A stretch of DNA of 64,000 nucleotides. Source: Rutstroemia sp. NJR-2017a BVV2 (Eukaryota > Ascomycota > Leotiomycetes > Helotiales > Rutstroemiaceae). Location: NCBI GenBank assembly GCA_002946415.1, contig NJPS01000022.1, positions 806,001 through 870,000 of the forward strand, in the 5' to 3' direction. The notes beneath the pieces are model-generated. The model worked only from the letters and a program-made list of their open reading frames with translations. It was not told the origin of the DNA and searched no databases. Shown here piece after piece: positions 46,289 through 56,411 of the stretch. Position 1 is the stretch's first letter, and every line of letters starts with the position of its first letter. Both the position numbers and the translations under genes were made by a program.

Positions 46289-47972
46289 CATGCCTTGCAT
46301 TGCATTGCATGTTGGTGTCGGTTCCGACTGATTGGTTCGATGCGATGGAGAGGAGCTTTAGATCGGTTATTTTCACATTATTGGTGGGGTTTCTGTTACC
46401 GAGTCGTATTATACTGCTTTTGTGTTACGTAGTGGGGTGTATATGCAGTGCAGTTCAGGAAGCTGCTTGTAGGAATTTCTTTTGTCACAGCCGTTTTTCT
46501 TACTTCCTCAACCTCGTTTCTTACCTCGTCAACCCGCATACGTACTTTCCTACATATAGCTTACATAGTATCCCGATTAATGTGTTTTCAGAATCCTCCC
46601 AAAACGGTGGTGGCTTTTCGTCATAGGAGTTGTCGATGTTAATGCCATATTGTGTTGTCCTTCTAGCCTAATATTGAAGATTCGCACAACCTGTCACTGA
46701 AGTAACGCAAAATTACATGTGTCTCTCACGACAAAACATCATCTGAATCATGTTACACCCTATGAATGTTACATTTCAAAGCTTCAGACTCCACCTAATT
46801 ATGCCGAACCTGAATCTGTCTGACTTCACAGGCACACCCATATCCACATACCAGGATCTAATTTTTCACACAGTACAATACAATCAATCAGGCCATAACG
46901 TCAAGATCTGACCTCACGCTGTATAAGCTTACCTACGGGGAGAGAATTATGCTTTCCTAGTTCTGACCTAATTGTCTCGATTCAGCAACCGTCTTTCCCA
47001 AAAAGACACGAAAACGGATTTGCTCACAAATCACAAACCGACAATCTCGCCCCCTTCAAGCCCCCGAGATTCCCGTGCCGTGTGCGCACACACGGCCGGG
47101 TGAGACAACGGTTCCTCTTCGACACGCGTTTTTGGTTGCTCCTAGTTTCGGGACTTTGGGCCCTAGGGACTTTGTTCTTTTCCTTTTCGGTGGCGCACGG
47201 GTGTATTACCCTGGCTTGGGTGTGTGCCTTTATTGGAAATGCAACTGTAAGCTTATCCAAAAACTGTCCATGGCACGGATGTCTATTTCTCCACCGTCAC
47301 CCAATCACTCGGGGCTCTGGCCATATGCCACTTTGGGGAGGGGCTTGTTTGTCTCAATAATCTGCTTTGAGATACAGAATGGGGTTTCTTCTTATCATTT
47401 ATTTCTTGTTGAAGGAAAATTGGGAGATAGTCAACCCCGCACTCTGGACGGCACGGCATTTTGGTGGATCAATGAGTAGGAAACGTATGATCCATTGATT
47501 TGGAATTTCTAACCAGCGGCCTGCGATTATTATTCGCTCCCGGTATCTGTGATATATGTGATATGAAAATCCAACGCTGCCGCATCTGGTAACTTGGTGA
47601 CATCTTTCCGAATGATCGCCATGATCACCTGCAAGCTTGACAGATGATCTGCTCGCAGGTGCCATGACGGCTGTCCATCTTCGATGAATAGATGCCATGC
47701 TACGATGAAAAGATCCATGCCACGCTGAAAAACAAAGTGATGGGAAAAACTCATCCATGCAGTAGACCCGCTACAACCTTCCTTTCCGTAAACGCCCATC
47801 ATTGATGCCCAATCCATCTACCATCCTCCCAAAGCAGCGCAATGATTCGGATTTGAGGGTAAATCTCAGACCACTATTCATCACTCATCCCAAAGCAGCG
47901 CATTAACAAACAAATTTATATCCCAGCCTCCAATTGCCGTCCAGCACCCACCCCGCACGCCCTCCACGTGGC
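46289..47972. other. No gene seen
   Basis: Frames at 46285-46626, 47075-47479 and 47399-47817 (minus) are short, overlap each other on opposite strands and match no family I know. Directly after the stop codon at 46288 is a short gcatt repeat. Confidence 0.4.
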
Positions 47973-48335
47973 CTATCCCATCACAACGCCACCGACTGCC
48001 ACAACCGCCATCACCATGACCATAGCCGAGAAACCCGGAGCGCTCAAGCCCGTGCCAGCATTGCAGAACGGTGCACCGCAGTCCTGTCTTTCCGCAAGAA
48101 TTTCACCTTCCTCATTGTCGTTGCGAGTCTTGATTTCAATGGAAGTAGAATGGATGGCACGAGCATCAATGGCGGAAAGTAGACCGAAGCCGTTGGTGAA
48201 GGTGCGAGGATGGGCTTCACCTTCGGGGACCGTGGAGAGGACATTAGTTGAAATGAGATTGGGAGTTGGTGCGCCGAGGCAGAGAGAGATGAGGGCGAGA
48301 AGGAAGAAGGTGAAGGTGAGCTTTTGACTGTGCAT
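47973..48335 (-). CDS. Small secreted, probably GPI-anchored protein
   Basis: 120 residues, single exon. The N-terminus has a clear signal peptide (basic start, FTFFLLALISLCLGA, cleavage likely before PTPN). The C-terminus has a small-residue stretch (CNAGTGLSAPG) followed by a hydrophobic tail (MVMVMAVVAVGGVVMG), the layout of a GPI-anchor signal. The mature part is short, with two Cys close together (CGAPFC). A TATAAAG motif on the same strand lies about 190 bases upstream (48521-48527). Function is unknown; it would sit at the cell surface or wall. I see no family signature, and small secreted proteins of this size are common in fungi. Confidence 0.7.
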   Translation of the reverse strand: MHSQKLTFTFFLLALISLCLGAPTPNLISTNVLSTVPEGEAHPRTFTNGFGLLSAIDARAIHSTSIEIKTRNDNEEGEILAERQDCGAPFCNAGTGLSAPGFSAMVMVMAVVAVGGVVMG

Positions 48336-49810
48336 TTTGATGACGAGAAACTGGAATGTTCGTGATATTGAAGAATGAGTCCTGCTGAGATAGAGATGGT
48401 TTGCAGTGTTGTGCTGAGTGTTGAGTGATTCGATCTGAGTTGACTGAAGCTAGGGCTGTCTGATTTTTTGTGGTTGTGATGGTTGTGATGATGGAAGAAA
48501 GAAGTTGAAGGCATCAACAGCTTTATAGAGAGGTTGATGGCCTGATGTGCCAGGTCAATTCACTCTGGCATTCAGAGAGGGAAGGAGCAGAGATCGATCG
48601 CAGTGCCGACATCGCAACAGGGAAATAGGTATGGTATTCACTTGCCACGGCAATATGACTTCAACTATGGAGAGATATGATGTATCAAGCCATCATCGGA
48701 GGGGTTAGTTATCAGAGGAGCTATGCTGCCACTGCCCATCTCGATTGGCACCTCGATTGTTTTCAGATATTCAGGCCAAGATGAATATAGATGTATGCTT
48801 CAGGTGCGCACAATCTGCCTATAGAAGTCAATCGAGCTTTGAACCATACTACATTACTGCCGGAAGTGCTCGGCAGTTCTGTGTAGAAAGTTGAAGGATC
48901 ACCGGTTAACTGATGCTATGATACACTGGCATTTGCCTACTACTGCTATGAACGAACGATGATCGAAGCTATGCTAAACAGGCTCTCCGGTGCAGAGATA
49001 GCAAGCCGAGGACAACACTCAGAAGACCATTGGACAACGGAAACATTCCAAAGTCTTAGTTCTTTAGAGCATGCGTTTGAAAACAGTAGTCAGCTATAAT
49101 ATACTGTCCCGGATTGGCCTTTTTCTCTGCCCTGGGGAGACAGGTCATGAATACAGAAGAGACCCGTAGAGCGTGAGCAGAATAAACTATCAAACATACA
49201 ACATGAAACATATTGTAAGAGAAGCAGATTTCTACACCTCAATGGTGCAACGTCGTAACATGATATCTTCTAAAGAAAAGATGGGACGCAAGGAAAGTGC
49301 TGAGGATAAACGTTTTTCACAGCAGTCGAGGAGGGCTCCAGGAACTATGAAGAGCTCAACTTCATTTGCTGTAGCACTAGATCGATAGGGACGAAAACCG
49401 CAATGGAACGAGAGTTGCCTGTTGCACCAAAATGAAGATGGGGAGATGCAACAAATGAACAAGTATAAGAAAAAGGCTCAAAGAGACGCAACAAATATCG
49501 CCACAGCCCGAAGCGATAATGAATCGGTGTGCTTTTAGACCCAAGTTATACAGAACCAGAAAGTGGCATTTGTAGAGCCTGCAACTACCATCCCAAGATC
49601 CATTTAAACAATATTAGGTCCCATCTCCAACAGATACGGTGAACGTCGCATATCTTCATGACCGCCGATATTTCCCATAATTCTTCATTCTGTCTTTAAT
49701 ACACGTTCCTCGAATCGAGTCCTCAGATATATAAACACCGTACGCCATCCAACCGTCTCGCACATCTATTCGTCCATCCTATGTACCTCCATTGGTGACC
49801 TAATCCACAA
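48336..49810. other. Promoter of the GPI protein and 3' flank of V-ATPase f
   Basis: Contains a minus-strand TATA motif (48521-48527) and otherwise short, unsupported frames. Nothing else recognised. Confidence 0.45.
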
Positions 49811-50226
49811 TCATGAGAGAGTAATGGCTCCTCTTCGGGTGTCGCGGTAATGTAGGAAAGCTTGGAAACCGCAGCCAACGAGGAAAACCTGCGAAATCGC
49901 CCGTATGTTAGCATAGTCCTTGACGGCGTTGAGAGCAGCCCGCCGATGGATGAAGAAACAGCAGGAAGGTACGTACGGCGTAGACGATCACAGCACCGAA
50001 AACAGTAGCGGCCACTGCAGCTCCATCTTCTGGGTCGTCCACCCCGCCTGTGAATTCATGGTTGTTGCTTTTGAAGAGCGATCCGATGACCGAAAGAATG
50101 ACGATGGCGAAGACGGAGATGACGACGCTGTACGATGGTTAGCAGTTAATGGAGGTTGGATGGATGGCGCAAGGCTGGGGCTACGAACCAAGACCATGCT
50201 TGCATTACTCCTACGACTGGCTTCAT
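49811..50226 (-). CDS. V-type H+-ATPase Vo subunit f (RNase K family)
   Basis: Small two-helix membrane subunit of the vacuolar proton pump's Vo sector, orthologous to yeast YPR170W-B and to metazoan RNASEK. Exons 50226-50189, 50127-49977 and 49888-49811 give 88 residues, close to the 85 of yeast. Recognition rests on MKPVVGVMQAWSC, helix 1 (VVISVFAIVILSVIGSLF), the lumenal segment NNHEFTGGVDDPEDGAAVA, and helix 2 with CGFQAF before the basic C-terminus (YRDTRR). All three exons are needed and both introns are canonical (branch ctaac in the first, CAG acceptors in both). The coding sequence is broken into pieces of 38, 151 and 78 bases, so simple frame-based prediction misses it. Confidence 0.9.
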
Positions 50227-52974
50227 CTTGGCGACTTTCGATACGTAGCCTTGTGCGGAGGAGATTATTCGACGTTTATTGATATATCGAGGAAGATTGT
50301 GGTTTCTGGTCGAGTAGGTAGTTGGAAGGCGGTCGTTAGAATTGAAGCTTGATCGGTTGTCGGAGCTTGGTGGCACGGAAAGTCTTGGCAAGACCTTCCG
50401 CGAGCGGAAAATTCATGATTCAACCTTTCTTCAACTTCTTTCGTCTTGCTGGTGACATAAAGAAGACATCAAAATCTCAACGACTTTTAAATTCAAGATA
50501 TTTTGATATCGTCGACCTCGATATATCAATTCTCTTTTTGGACTTGGCTGCTATAGTTACACTTTTCGTTACTTCAGAGTATCAGCGTTCCTTCATGACC
50601 ATCTGCAACCTTACTTAGCCGTAAGATTTTGCCTATGCACCCTGAAGAGTATGATGTTGTATAATTTGGGCATCATTTGGATAAATCGCGCAGAGCTGCA
50701 TCTACATACCTTTGATTTTATCTACTCGTCACTGTACTTCGAAGATCATTATCTTGACGCTTCATCCATTCGGAATTCATCCATCCGTGTTTTCCACAAA
50801 CGGCACGGTTGCTACTGTTTGGCTCCGTTCTTCATCTACATCGATGTATGGAAGAGCATTTAAATCAAAGCTTCATTTGTTACTTGAGATTTTGTCTGTT
50901 ACCCAAGGGGTCCATTGAAGTATCTTTGGAACTTTGTTTTGTTGCTGCCCACACCTGTGTCCTCCTGCCTTGACAAGTTGAACACCGTCACAGTACTACT
51001 ACCGATTCTCTGGATGACAGTAGGAGCAGAGTCAACCACTTCGCTCTGTGACGACTATATCCACTAGTTTAGATTATATACTGCCTTAATGATCCATGCA
51101 GCACTCAATCCGCATGACTCAATTGGAGGGTATCTTCCTTGTGGCCTTTGCGAGTAATATGGAGCGGACGGATGCAACCGCAGTGTTGGGTTGCACAAGC
51201 ATTTCATCTGCCTTTGTGCTTCGATGGCTGAAAAGAGAGAACAAATCGATAGCTCGACTTGATATAGGTCGGTGCTATATGATTGACAACTAAGTACAAG
51301 AGAACTGGATGAACGACCTTCATTGTTCTTGGCAGCCACGGGTACCACCTGTCGCCAAGCTTTCTGTCAAAGGGCCAAAAGAGAGGTGGACACAGACTGT
51401 GCGAAAGCTTGTCTCGTAAATGTTTTGTTCGAATCAACAGATGCCAAGGCCCATGTGTTTGCATGTTTCGAGTTTGGACTGCCGACCCAAAAACTGGCTT
51501 TTTCTTGAAACAAAGCCTTTCTGTCGGAGAGCTACTTCGTAGGTAGAGCTAAGTGACCTCGGTAGCGACCCCGACGAATTATCTTTAGAAACCATGGGTT
51601 TGAGAGGTAGGATCAAGAATCAATCTATTCGGTGACATCCTGCAGTGGTGTATGCGTTTATCCGCCGTGCTAAGGTTATAAGTTACTGCGCCTCAAATAA
51701 CTCATCTCGCATATTCGCTTACCTGAGCTTCTTTGTATCGACAGCCAAAGAATCGAAATGATTCTAGAGCATCGTGTGCAACGAAACACATTTGGAGGCT
51801 TTCGCTGGCGCGCGGTATTTTCGGTCGGACAGAAATCTAAACTCTCGTATTTCGTACGGATATAGAAGAAGGATCTGAAGAATATTTTCGAATTTCTGGG
51901 GCGTATTTGAAAACTCTCTTGGATCATCAAAGCGTTCGTGTCCCTCGGGTGTTCCAAGATCCAAAAGAACCCCCAACTTAATGATTAGCACCAGGATACT
52001 ACACTGTAAACGCTCGGAGTTCAGGGGTTAAGCAAAACGAAAAGCTTAGCACTGTGGCCGGAAGTTAGTGCATCCCCAGAAATTCCCGAGACCAATAAAC
52101 AACCATCATATCATGATTTTGAGCCTCTCATTGGACAAGGTCGGTAACAATACCAACACTTACACATCTTCCAAGTGCCTACATAGGTTAGTTAATGGTT
52201 ATTTCTGGCCTGTACTTACATCACCAACATTGTTGATGAGATTCCTCCTGCACATTCTCATTTAGATGAATTAACCAAGATGAATTGAACCTCAGTCATG
52301 GAAGCGTCCGCCTAAGTGGGATGGGCAGAGGTTGTAGCGATGAAACATTGGAGCAAAAGATATGAGATCAGTTCGAAACAGGGCTTGAGAAATGACGAAC
52401 TGAGCATCGGTTCATGGATTTCCTTGCCAAGGAGCGGTAGAACATGGGCAGAAAGGCTTCGTCCCTGGCCGATTACCATATGCCCTAGTGGTTTGAGCAT
52501 GTACAACGTTCTACAACCTTAGCGCACACCTTTTCAACGCTTGAGCCTACCCGGACGGCCATTGCGGAATGGGTAGATACGATTCGTTGGAAAGTGAATG
52601 GCGCAGTACATGAGTATTGTACAACGCAAGCGCAGGTAAGATATAGTGCATCCAGAGGTAAGTGAATCCTGGGGTTGAACGGATCCACAATCTGTGATTC
52701 ATAAAGCTACCTCCTCTCCTCTCCTCTTTTTCCCTTCGAAATGACATCGTGACCACCACTCTCGTTTCTCTATAATACTTCGTCGTGAATAACTTAATTT
52801 CTTGCCGAGAAGTTGTTACGTGAGATACCATTCGCAGTTTCCTCTTCGGTGAGTATTTATCTAATAGCTTTCCCCTCAACACCAGTACTAACATATCCTT
52901 CATAGTTCATCCAAATTTCTCTAATACTTTAATACCACACAAAAAAAAAACCAAGTTGATCATATACTATCAAA
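50227..52974. other. No gene seen
   Basis: Several frames of 60-118 codons lie on both strands (for example 51064-51348, 51676-51991 and 52547-52903, all minus). They overlap one another and look like chance openings. The last ~100 bases before 52975 are A-rich, ending in atcaaa before the SOD start codon, as expected of a fungal leader. Confidence 0.4.
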
Positions 52975-53823
52975 ATGCATTCAACCGCAATCCTCACAGT
53001 CTTCGCGACTACCCTTCTCGGCCTCGTTAATGCACAAACCACCACCGATCCAGTAACCGGCACGTTGGGCAATGCAACAGTCGTTGAGAATAACCCACCT
53101 AACGCTGTCTATATTGCTACTCTTCCCACAACCGAATTCTTCAATCCTAAGGACCCGCGTGGAAACGTCAAGGGCACTGTTTCTGCCAAGGCAAACGCGA
53201 ACGGTATCGGCATCACTATTGATGTGAAGTTCTCCAATCTTCCCACATCTGGTGGGCCATTCCGTAAGTTTCTATGCTCCAAATCCATGTTTTCATTGCT
53301 AACACAAATCAGTCTACCATCTTCACGACCAACCTGTCCCCGCAGACGGCAACTGCACCAGCACTCTCGGGCATCTCGACCCCTTCATCCGCGGCGAGGT
53401 AAGCCTACTCCCCTCCCCCCTCACTGCCAATACCCCTCAATAACTAACACCCCTCTCTTCCAGACCCCCGCCTGCAACAGCTCCCTCCCACAAACCTGCC
53501 AAGTCGGCGACCTCTCCGGCAAACACGGCAAAATCACCTCGGACCCCTTCACCGCAAGCTACGCCGACGATTTCGCATCCACGACCCCCGGTCTCGGCTC
53601 CTTCTTCGGGAACCGCTCCATCGTCGTGCATTTCGGCAACAAGACGCGCATTACATGCGCCAATTTCACTTTGGCTGCTGCTACCAACGCCACGCAGGTG
53701 AATGCTACGGCGACGGGTGGACCGGTGCAGTATACGGGTCTTGGGGGAGCGGGGAGCGTGGGGGTTGAGAGGGGTATGATGGCGCTGGTGGTGATGGGGT
53801 TGGCGGGGGTGTTTGTTTTGTGA
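52975..53823 (+). CDS. GPI-anchored Cu-only superoxide dismutase
   Basis: Extracellular superoxide dismutase of the fungal SOD4/5/6 type, which turns superoxide into peroxide and oxygen at the cell wall. Exons 52975-53263, 53313-53398 and 53464-53823 give 244 residues. Signal peptide 1-20 (cleavage after VNA). Copper ligands fit His99 and His101 (LYHLHDQPVP), His117 (TLGHLD) and His181 (IVVHFG). Paired Cys near 111, 129, 137 and 190 would form disulfides. The zinc-site loop of ordinary Cu/Zn-SOD is not recognisable, in line with the Cu-only class. Several N-glycosylation sequons (NAT, NSS, NRS, NFT) occur, and the C-terminus (GLGGAGSVGVERGMMALVVMGLAGVFVL is the tail's character: small residues then hydrophobic) signals GPI attachment. 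Such enzymes counter host or self-produced oxidants; that role here is inferred. Confidence 0.9.
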   Translation: MHSTAILTVFATTLLGLVNAQTTTDPVTGTLGNATVVENNPPNAVYIATLPTTEFFNPKDPRGNVKGTVSAKANANGIGITIDVKFSNLPTSGGPFRKFLCSKSMFSLLTQISLPSSRPTCPRRRQLHQHSRASRPLHPRRGKPTPLPPHCQYPSITNTPLFQTPACNSSLPQTCQVGDLSGKHGKITSDPFTASYADDFASTTPGLGSFFGNRSIVVHFGNKTRITCANFTLAAATNATQVNATATGGPVQYTGLGGAGSVGVERGMMALVVMGLAGVFVL

Positions 53824-54627
53824 GAGGTGGATGGTTAATTGGGTGGGTTTGGTGATGGATGTAGATACGTGTACAGTACATGAGGATGGTTATTCTTTTC
53901 TATTGGGGAGTTTGAGGCGCTTCATACCCGGTCGAGTTGACATGTTGATGTCGCCTATTAATCGAGGGGAGTAAGGGGAAACAACATAGGATAAAATTCA
54001 CCAGTTAGGCTTGGGGATGGCTTATGATACACAGACGATTGTTGAATTCAGGATTGTGGACCACATTTTTTTCCGTATATTACTTCTTAAGGATCGTATT
54101 CTCGTGTATGTTGTGTTGGATTATCAATCCTGATGCTAAGCAACCCCACCACAACCAACACATCCATTCCTTTCCAGACCCAACCCAACTGTACCAACGA
54201 TAGTAAACAAGCTCATACGGGAAGAACCCCATCCTTGGCATTGACCTATCTAGGGGCCGAAGAACAGCTGTTTCAGTCCTTCCGCTTGCGAAAGCTTCGT
54301 GGTGAATGTCTGTGCGATGGGGTTAAATTCGGGTTCGGCTTGGGACTTTCTGCTATGGTAGATAGATGGGTGGGGGACATGTTGGGAAGCACAGATGAAG
54401 ATATAGGTTTCGTCGAAGTTGTGAATACGAGTGAATACGAGCGAGTGAGAAGAATGTTTCCCGAAGTCATTCACTTATACCTTGCTGTCTTTAGACTCTT
54501 CACTGATCATATACACGAAGCAAATCCAATCAATTCCCCCAATTTCCATTATTTTATATTCCCCCAAACTCCATACCCATTAACCATCCCTGCCAACGAG
54601 ATATACAAACCCCAAGAAAAAAAAACC
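53824..54627. other. Convergent intergenic region
   Basis: 3' flanks of the SOD gene and the rhodopsin-like gene. A plus-strand frame (54133-54774) runs into the antisense of the latter's low-complexity tail and is not called a gene. Confidence 0.5.
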
Positions 54628-56411
54628 CTAAAACATATTCCTCGACCTATCCATAACCAGCCAATCACACTCCGGTATAAAAGGCGGAGTACTCGAGAAC
54701 CCAGCACTCGCAGGAAACGTCGAACTCCTCGGCGAAGGAGCCGGACTCCTGAAAAACAGAGGACTTTCAGTTAAAGTAGGACTTCTCGGAAAACTCGAGG
54801 CATAAGATGGACGTCTTGAGGATGCCAGGCTAGCTGGGAATGTAGGGCTTTCATTGCGTGCGAGTATGGAGTATGTGCTTGATGGAATTCTTGGTGAAGA
54901 ACGGGGTGTGTTTGGTCGACCTCTTGGGCTGGGGTGATTTTCTACGATTTCCATGACGTCGTCGTAGTCTATCTCGTCGAGGGGTCTGGTTGTGGTGCTT
55001 TGTACTGAGATGGTATCGCTGTCGGGGTTTCGAGTGTTGGTGTCCTCCTCATACTCTTGAGGTGGATTGAAGGCGATGGACGTCACAGTACTTCGGATCT
55101 TTCGGTCTTTCATCATCCTTATGCTGTCATAAGTAGTTGATGTGTAGGAAGTGAATGTCGATGCTCTCGAATCTTTGGTATGTCTGGTGTTCATTACATA
55201 GTTGTAGTTGTACATGTAAGTTGGTAGCTCACTAACGAAGTCATCATGAGGTTGGTCTTCGCCGAAGGAAAGTCGATCCGCAGCTGAAATGGAGTCGAAG
55301 GCATTTGGAAAGAATGAACGTAGTAGTGGACGAAGTGTTACGATGCTGAATGCGATTATACCGAGGCCTGGCTCGATGGTTGACCACTGACACAACTGTT
55401 AATTTTGCATATTGAGCAACATGATTGGAGCACCTTACAATTGCAACATCAGTAGTTGCATAGAGAAAGTTATCAGTGATGGGAAGTTTCTTAATGAAAG
55501 GTATGCGTATCATCGTAGCGATTCCAGCACTAGTCATTGTGTCAGCTTCTCAGAGTTCAGATACATGTTGGAGGAAAGCTTACAGTAGGCCCAAAGCAAG
55601 CACACCAGTAATTGGTATTTTGACGCTACTGCTCAGCTTGGCACTCGACATGATCCAGATAGGCAAGAGGCCGAGTATCCAATCCACGGTGAAGCCGACG
55701 ACTGACTGCGCAATACTCGCGTTTGGCACTACGTTGATATCAACACAAGAGCCTTTCCCGCCTTGATATTGCTTCCAGAAGTAGTCATATGGAGCACATT
55801 GACGGGTGGCAATGATGATGTAACCTATAGTGAAAACTATCACGGTGAGTTGAGTGGCATAAATTACGTATTTGTGAACAGGTTGAGTTGCCAGTCGAAG
55901 GAGGAAAATTGAGATTGAAAGACGGATGAAAAGTGTCGTTGCTGCATACAAAATTCTGGAATATGTTAGAAGGCAATTTTGGAAACATTTAATCAACCAA
56001 CAGAAGAGTCCATCAAGCATATTGGTTGAATGGGCAAACGCACTCATCATACCACCAAACTTCGAGAGCCTTTGTTATATCCTCAGGATTGATTTCATCG
56101 AGATGCCGGCCGGTTCCCCATCTGACGCCTTGAATCCCCAAGGCACCATACACCGTATATAAAAGCTAGACATGTCAAAAAAACGTCAAAGATGTATGAA
56201 AAAAACATTACCTACCAATGCAAGAACAAGCAAAGAGTCATCTAGCTTCCAAGATTTCGTGATCATTGCTCGGACCCCAATTCTTAAAGAAACGAATATC
56301 CATGAAAGTCCAACGAACACCCCAATCACCGCAGCTAGACGACTTGTTAATAGAAGTGCCTTATCATTTCACGGAGAACGACTCACCAATTTGAGGACCT
56401 CGATCTTGCAT
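54628..56411 (-). CDS. Fungal rhodopsin-domain (PTH11-related) 7TM membrane protein
   Basis: Integral membrane protein of the fungal rhodopsin-domain family, which includes PTH11-like receptors. Exons (minus strand) 56411-56387, 56334-56216, 56165-56044, 55955-55584, 55529-55439 and 55386-54628 give 495 residues. Features in order: an extracellular N-terminus of only about 8 residues; AVIGVFVGLSWIFVSLRIGVR (TM1); SWKLDDSLLVLAL (TM2, with the typical DD); YGALGIQGVRWGTGRHLDEI; the KALEVWWYDEILYAATTLFIRLSI block (TM3); YDYFWKQYQGGKGSCVD; VDWILGLLPIWI (TM5); and ATTDVAIWSTIEPGLGIIAFSIVTLRPLLR (TM6-7). About 230 residues of Ser/Pro/Thr-rich cytosolic tail follow. There is no CFEM domain. A receptor role is inferred from the family; the ligand is unknown. 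Confidence 0.9.

Noticed and set aside
47075..47479. Hydrophobic plus-strand frames suggesting a membrane protein
   Set aside because: Two overlapping frames are open at once and neither has a family match; likely composition.
54133..54774. 213-codon plus-strand frame
   Set aside because: Its Arg-rich end is the antisense of the rhodopsin-like protein's Ser/Pro tail; the rest lies in a 3' flank.
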